A stretch of 8,455 nt of DNA from Patescibacteria group bacterium (GTDB taxonomy: Bacteria > Patescibacteriota > Minisyncoccia > Minisyncoccales > CG1-02-41-26), in assembly GCA_018830365.1 (NCBI GenBank), contig JAHJSK010000101.1, forward strand, positions 1 to 8,455, read 5' to 3'. A model generated the notes under the pieces. The model saw only the letters and a list, made by a program, of their open reading frames with translations, had not been told where the DNA came from and ran no database searches. Numbering within the stretch: the first letter of the stretch is position 1; every line of letters begins with the position of its first letter. Made by a program: the position numbers and the translations under genes. This document shows positions 5,617 to 8,455 of the stretch, in pieces.

Positions 5617-5867
5617 TCTCTTTCACCTCCTTTGTGTGATGACAAAAATAATTCTTTTGTGCTTAATAATATTCTAATAATTTCTGCCACCTTTGAATAT
5701 TTAAGCTCAAAACTTTCCGTTCTTCCCTTGTGTTCTATGGTAATTATGACACTTTTATTTCTGCCAAAAACCACCACATTGTCAGGGGAGCAATATCTTC
5801 TATCGTTCAGATTAAATCCCCCTGTCCCTCCCTTCTCCCCTACATAATCTTTTTTAATGGGTTTCAT
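5604..5867 (-). CDS. Unrecognised 87-aa protein translationally overlapping fliG
   Basis: 87 aa from ATG at 5867, with AAGGA five to six bases upstream of the start. Its last 13 nt overlap the start of fliG, so the fliG ribosome binding site lies within this ORF and translation may be coupled. I do not recognise the family. Residues 20-60 alternate hydrophobic and polar residues (NVVVFGRNKSVIITIEHKGR, then FELKYSKVAEIIRILLS), suggesting beta strands followed by a helix. There is no membrane segment or signal peptide, and no match to FlbD, FliF or FliH that I can see. The N-terminus is glycine- and lysine-rich, and a later start cannot be excluded. Position and overlap suggest co-transcription with fliG. 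Confidence 0.6.
   Translation of the reverse strand: MKPIKKDYVGEKGGTGGFNLNDRRYCSPDNVVVFGRNKSVIITIEHKGRTESFELKYSKVAEIIRILLSTKELFLSSHKGGEREWLR
5624..5633 (-). promoter_or_regulatory. Strong Shine-Dalgarno site of fliG
   Basis: AAAGGAGGTG, seven bases before the fliG ATG, is nearly a perfect anti-16S match. It stands out because mnmA, ftsA, ftsZ and the Nudix gene have no comparable site. Confidence 0.8.
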
Positions 5868-5900
5868 TTTTCCTTACCCCCTTTTTATATTTAAATTCGC

Positions 5901-5945
5901 GAGTAGCGCGCTGAATACCAAAATTTGATATGCAATGCGCTACTC
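5901..5945. repeat. Inverted repeat GAGTAGCGC/GCGCTACTC
   Basis: GAGTAGCGC (5901-5909) is exactly complementary to GCGCTACTC (5937-5945) with a 27-nt loop that can pair weakly. It lies just upstream of the gene at 5604-5867, near where the GC content falls back to that of the AT-rich background. Confidence 0.5.
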
Positions 5946-6068
5946 ACAAGAGCGGAAGGAAAATTTTTTCTCTCTCGTCGTTTATTTTAAATTTTAAAGG
6001 TGCTATTTTAAATTTGAAACAAAATTCCTGGAACTTTTCCAAAAAAATTGTTTTTCAAATTTTATACT

Positions 6069-6099
6069 TTTATACTACACCCCTTTTTAAAAATGTCAA
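6069..6099 (-). promoter_or_regulatory. Candidate sigma70-type promoter toward the fliG block
   Basis: On the minus strand a perfect -35 TTGACA (6099-6094) is followed after 19 nt by TATAAA (6074-6069). The spacer is longer than the ideal 17 nt. It would give a leader of about 200 nt before the gene at 5867, including the hairpin at 5901-5945. Confidence 0.3.
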
Positions 6100-6260
6100 T
6101 AGGCAATGAATTTTTTAAAATAGACGATATAATACATTTTGTGATTTTTTGCGGAAAAGTGGAACGGCAAAACAAGAGGTTGAAAAAAAAATAAAAAGAA
6201 TTAAAATACAATCATATTGGAAATACCCCCTATCTGCTTTTTGGTATTGAAAAAGTAAAT

Positions 6261-6266
6261 TATAAT
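6261..6266 (+). promoter_or_regulatory. Candidate -10 box of the ftsA operon
   Basis: A perfect TATAAT lies only nine bases before the ATG at 6275; the -35 is weak (TTGGTA at 6241-6246 is too close, and TTTTTG at 6238-6243 is poor). If used, the mRNA would be nearly leaderless, which fits the missing Shine-Dalgarno site. Confidence 0.35.
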
Positions 6267-6274
6267 TAAATTGT

Positions 6275-6478
6275 ATGACTTCTCTTGCTATTACAATTAG
6301 GCCTCAAATTAATCATCGAAAATTTTTGATAGAAATGGATGTTGAAAAATTCGAAAAACTTGCAGCCTTGCTTGGATTTTTTAATTCTGAATTTTTAAAA
6401 AGCATAGATCAAGCAGAAAAAAATTGGAAAGAAGGCAAAGTTAAAAAAATTAAATCTCTTAAAGAATTAAGAAAGTAA
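6275..6478 (+). CDS. Small antitoxin-like protein of unknown function
   Basis: 67 aa, ATG start, no Shine-Dalgarno site but a TATAAT nine bases upstream. The first 20 residues look like a beta strand with a short hairpin (SLAITIRPQ, KFLIEMD). Then comes a helix with the phrase KFEKLAALLGFFNSEFLKSIDQAE, and it ends in a basic, lysine-rich segment (EGKVKKIKSLKELRK). That ending (a run like GKVxxIKSLKEL) resembles RelB/AbrB-type antitoxin tails and small proteins frequent in Patescibacteria, but no toxin ORF is next to it. It may be an orphan antitoxin, a DNA-binding regulator of the division operon, or unrelated. It is separated from ftsA only by the heptamer repeat and is probably co-transcribed with it. 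Confidence 0.6.
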   Translation: MTSLAITIRPQINHRKFLIEMDVEKFEKLAALLGFFNSEFLKSIDQAEKNWKEGKVKKIKSLKELRK

Positions 6479-6484
6479 TTACAT

Positions 6485-6540
6485 CTTACAACTTACAACT
6501 TACAACTTACAACTTACAACTTACAACTTACAACTTACAA
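6485..6540 (+). repeat. Eight perfect tandem copies of CTTACAA upstream of ftsA
   Basis: The 56 nt consist of exactly eight CTTACAA heptamers with no mismatch. They fill nearly all of the gap between the stop of the 67-aa gene (6478) and the ftsA ATG (6550), so any change in copy number changes the ftsA leader length. The unit resembles the CTACAAG heptamers at the ends of the palindromic elements in mnmA. Confidence 0.9.
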
Positions 6541-6549
6541 CATTAACTC

Positions 6550-7767
6550 ATGCCTAAATCAATCACTCTTACAGCAATAGACATTGGGACAAGTTTTACC
6601 AAGGTTTTGGTTGGTCAAAAAGAATCCGGTTCTTCGGAGTTTAATATCTTGGCAAAAGAAAAAATTGCGCAAACAGGTTTGCGAAGAGGGGAAATATACG
6701 ACCCAGCAAAAGTAACCGAGACATTGTTCGGCTTGCGAGAAAAAATACAAAGCCAAGGTTTAAAAATTAAAAAAGCTATTGTAGGCATCGGAGGAACCCA
6801 TCTTTCTGTCCACAAGGGACAAGGATTGATTTCCACATCAAGGGCTGACCAAAGAATTTCCGCGGAAGATGCGCAAAGGGTTTTGCAGGCGGCTCAATCC
6901 GTGGCTTTGCCTTCTAATAATGAAATTTTAGATGTCTGTTTAAAAGAATTTATTATTGATAATCAGCGCGGAATAAAAGAGCCCGCAGGATTAAAGGGTC
7001 TTCGTTTAGAAGCCAAAGTCATTTTGGTGTGCGCTTTTTCTCCTATTTTGGAGGACTTAGAAAAAACAGTTGAAGAAGCGGGATTTGAAATTGAAGCGAT
7101 TATTCCCTCGCCATTGGCTTGTTCCAGAGCTGTTTTAAATTCAGAACAAAAAGAATTAGGAGCGGCTGTCCTTGATATGGGAAATGCCACTACTTCTCTT
7201 TCTGTTTTTAAGGAAGGGAATTTGATTGATTTCGCAATTTTTCCACTCGGCTCTTCTAATATTACCAATGACATCGCAATTGGATTAAGGGAAGAAATCG
7301 CTGTTGCCGAGCAGATCAAAAAAGAATTTAATGTATTTCAAAATTTAAAAACCAAAGAAAAAAACAAAAAAACTATTTCTAAAATTTTTGAAAAAGAAAC
7401 TTCTTTTCCTAAAAATTTTCTTAAACAGATTATAATGGCTCGCGTTTCAGAAATGTTTTTAGAGATAGCCAAAGAATTAAAAAAAGTTTCCAAAGATATT
7501 GTTTTGCCTGCTGGAGTTGTTTTGACTGGCGGCGGCTCTGGCTTGCCTGGGTTAAAAGAATTTGCCCGACAAAAACTTGGGCTCCCTTGTCAGGTATCTG
7601 GACCAAAAGGCATTCATGGAACAGATGAGGCGGATTTTTCCACTGCGGCAGGACTTTTACTTTCCGGCTTTGACTTAATTGACAAGGAAACTTTAGAAAA
7701 TAGAAAAGATGGAAAACAAGGATTAGGAATAAAACTTAAAAAAATATTTAAGATATTTTTACCTTAA
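6550..7767 (+). CDS. ftsA: Cell division protein FtsA
   Basis: 405 aa, complete; ATG start with no Shine-Dalgarno site, preceded by the heptamer array. FtsA is an actin-fold ATPase that tethers FtsZ filaments to the inner face of the membrane and recruits divisome proteins. Phosphate-1 motif: DIGTSFTKVLVG (11-22). The SHS2/1C subdomain lies near 84-165 (GTHLSVHKGQGLI, then LEAKVILVCAF). Phosphate-2 motif: VLDMGNATTSLSVF (207-220), which departs from the usual DIGGGTTD, with Ser where Asp is normal. Adenosine motif: GVVLTGGGSGLPGL (322-335). The last residues, GIKLKKIFKIFLP (393-405), form the short amphipathic membrane-targeting helix. A lysine-rich linker (about 266-285) is longer than usual. 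The stop is followed after one base by the ftsZ ATG, a normal order and tight spacing for an operon. Confidence 0.93.
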   Translation: MPKSITLTAIDIGTSFTKVLVGQKESGSSEFNILAKEKIAQTGLRRGEIYDPAKVTETLFGLREKIQSQGLKIKKAIVGIGGTHLSVHKGQGLISTSRADQRISAEDAQRVLQAAQSVALPSNNEILDVCLKEFIIDNQRGIKEPAGLKGLRLEAKVILVCAFSPILEDLEKTVEEAGFEIEAIIPSPLACSRAVLNSEQKELGAAVLDMGNATTSLSVFKEGNLIDFAIFPLGSSNITNDIAIGLREEIAVAEQIKKEFNVFQNLKTKEKNKKTISKIFEKETSFPKNFLKQIIMARVSEMFLEIAKELKKVSKDIVLPAGVVLTGGGSGLPGLKEFARQKLGLPCQVSGPKGIHGTDEADFSTAAGLLLSGFDLIDKETLENRKDGKQGLGIKLKKIFKIFLP

Positions 7768-7768
7768 A

Positions 7769-8455
7769 ATGTTTAAACCAAAAATAAAATTAATTGGACT
7801 CGGAGGCGCAGGATGCAATACTATTTCTCGTCTTGATGCGAATTTTTTGAAGGAAATTGAGGTTTTCGCCGTAAACACTGACGCTCAATCATTAAAAAAA
7901 AATCCTTGTTCTAATAAAGTTTTAATTGGAAAAAAAACTACTGAAGGATTGGGGACAGGCATGGATTGGAAATTAGGACAAAAAGCGGCTAAAGAAAACA
8001 TAGGAGAATTGAAGGAAATTTTAAAAGGCGCGGAAATTGTTTTTTTAACTGCTGGACTGGGTGGCGGCTCTGGCACGCCAGCCATTTCTGTTTTGGCTGA
8101 TTTGGCTAAAAGTTTAAATATTTTAACCATTGCTGTGGTTACTTTACCTTTTTCATTTGAAGGAGTTTCAAGAAAAAAATTAGCTCAAATGGGATTAAAA
8201 AATCTTCAGGAAAATGTTGACGCTTTTTTGGTCGTTCCAAATGATCGGATTTTAAAAATTATCAGCAAAGATACATCTGTTGAAGACGCTTTTTTAAAAA
8301 TTGACAGCGTTTTGCTGGGAGCATTAGAAGGAATTTTTGGTTTGCTTTCTTGCTCGGGAATTATCAATCTTGATTTTGCCGATGTGGAGGAGGTATTAAA
8401 AAATTCAGGAAAAGTTTTATTTGGTCAAGGAAAAGCAAGCGGAGAGCAAAGAGCA
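7769..8455 (+). CDS. ftsZ: Cell division protein FtsZ, 5' part (runs off the window)
   Basis: 229 codons from the ATG at 7769, open to the window end. FtsZ is the tubulin-like GTPase that polymerises into the division ring. N-terminal nucleotide-binding loop: IGLGGAGCNTISRL. Then come FAVNTDAQSLKKN and GLGTGMDWKLGQKAA (equivalent to GLGAGxxPxxGxxAA). The tubulin signature is GLGGGSGTPAISVLADLAK in place of the usual GGGTGTGAAPVIA, so Thr is replaced by Ser and the final Gly by Pro. VVPNDRIL corresponds to the conserved P-ND-L segment, and NLDFADVEEVLKNSGK is the T7-loop region that supplies the catalytic aspartates of the neighbouring subunit. The start follows the ftsA stop by one base, so translation is probably coupled. 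The divergence is typical of Patescibacteria or may mark an FtsZ-like paralogue; the C-terminal peptide is not in view. Confidence 0.93.
   Translation, partial: MFKPKIKLIGLGGAGCNTISRLDANFLKEIEVFAVNTDAQSLKKNPCSNKVLIGKKTTEGLGTGMDWKLGQKAAKENIGELKEILKGAEIVFLTAGLGGGSGTPAISVLADLAKSLNILTIAVVTLPFSFEGVSRKKLAQMGLKNLQENVDAFLVVPNDRILKIISKDTSVEDAFLKIDSVLLGALEGIFGLLSCSGIINLDFADVEEVLKNSGKVLFGQGKASGEQRA

Larger units (their letters stand above)
5868..6274. other. 407-nt non-coding region between the fliG block and the ftsA operon
   Basis: No credible ORF. It contains a hairpin at 5901-5945 and a very AT-rich stretch (5980-6270) with several promoter-like hexamers in both directions: a minus-strand TTGACA at 6094-6099, a plus-strand TATAAT at 6128-6133 and another plus-strand TATAAT at 6261-6266. 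It separates divergently transcribed blocks, so promoters for both are expected here. Confidence 0.5.

Noticed and set aside
6485..6540. CRISPR-like array
   Set aside because: The units are 7 nt with no spacers; it is a simple tandem repeat.
6963..7319. 118-codon minus-strand open frame inside ftsA
   Set aside because: Antisense shadow of conserved ftsA motifs, with no promoter or ribosome binding site.
7885..8130. Minus-strand open frame inside ftsZ
   Set aside because: Antisense shadow of ftsZ; its proline-rich translation reflects the complement of the glycine-rich signature.

Overview
The window reads as a chromosomal segment from a Candidate Phyla Radiation (Patescibacteria, Parcubacteria-like) genome assembled from a metagenome. 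The grounds are AT-rich coding sequence with runs of A and T, short genes, few clear Shine-Dalgarno sites, a small cell-division cluster (ftsA-ftsZ) with diverged signature motifs, an archaeal-type AdoMet synthetase, and GC-rich palindromic elements with CTACAAG/CTTACAA heptamer tails of a kind I associate with these genomes. The lineage is inferred from protein style and base composition; no rRNA or marker tree is available here. Codon use looks standard, with TAA and TGA both acting as stops.

Layout, left to right. 28-486 (+): a small cysteine/histidine-rich, probably zinc-binding protein, with traces of a second tiny basic ORF behind it. 609-1853 (-): mnmA, the tRNA 2-thiouridylase, carrying two in-frame insertions made of the same palindromic element read in two different frames. 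1885-2123: a 239-bp block bounded by perfect 24-nt inverted repeats, with smaller hairpins inside. 2124-3344 (-): a near full-length archaeal-type S-adenosylmethionine synthetase broken by two mutually compensating frame changes. 3380-3423: a perfect 17-bp hairpin. 3485-3958 (+): a Nudix hydrolase. 3951-4196 (-): what looks like the C-terminal stub of a larger protein, possibly a glycosyltransferase, preceded by an exact copy of the 28-nt leader that precedes mnmA.

The region 4225-4600 is a cluster of hairpins, of which the last two serve as terminators. Behind it lies a two-gene block on the minus strand: a complete FliG flagellar motor-switch protein (4600-5616) and an unrecognised 87-aa protein (5604-5867) that overlaps its start. 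This block has a visibly higher GC content and a strong Shine-Dalgarno site, and it has no other flagellar gene beside it, so it looks foreign to its surroundings: either a horizontally acquired island or an assembly chimera. A 407-nt non-coding stretch follows.

The right part (6275-8455, +) is a likely division operon: a 67-aa antitoxin-like small protein, eight perfect copies of a 7-nt repeat filling the gap, then ftsA, then ftsZ, which runs off the window end. FtsA anchors FtsZ filaments to the membrane, so these two genes form the functional core. The other genes (tRNA modification, AdoMet synthesis, nucleotide clean-up) are independent housekeeping functions.
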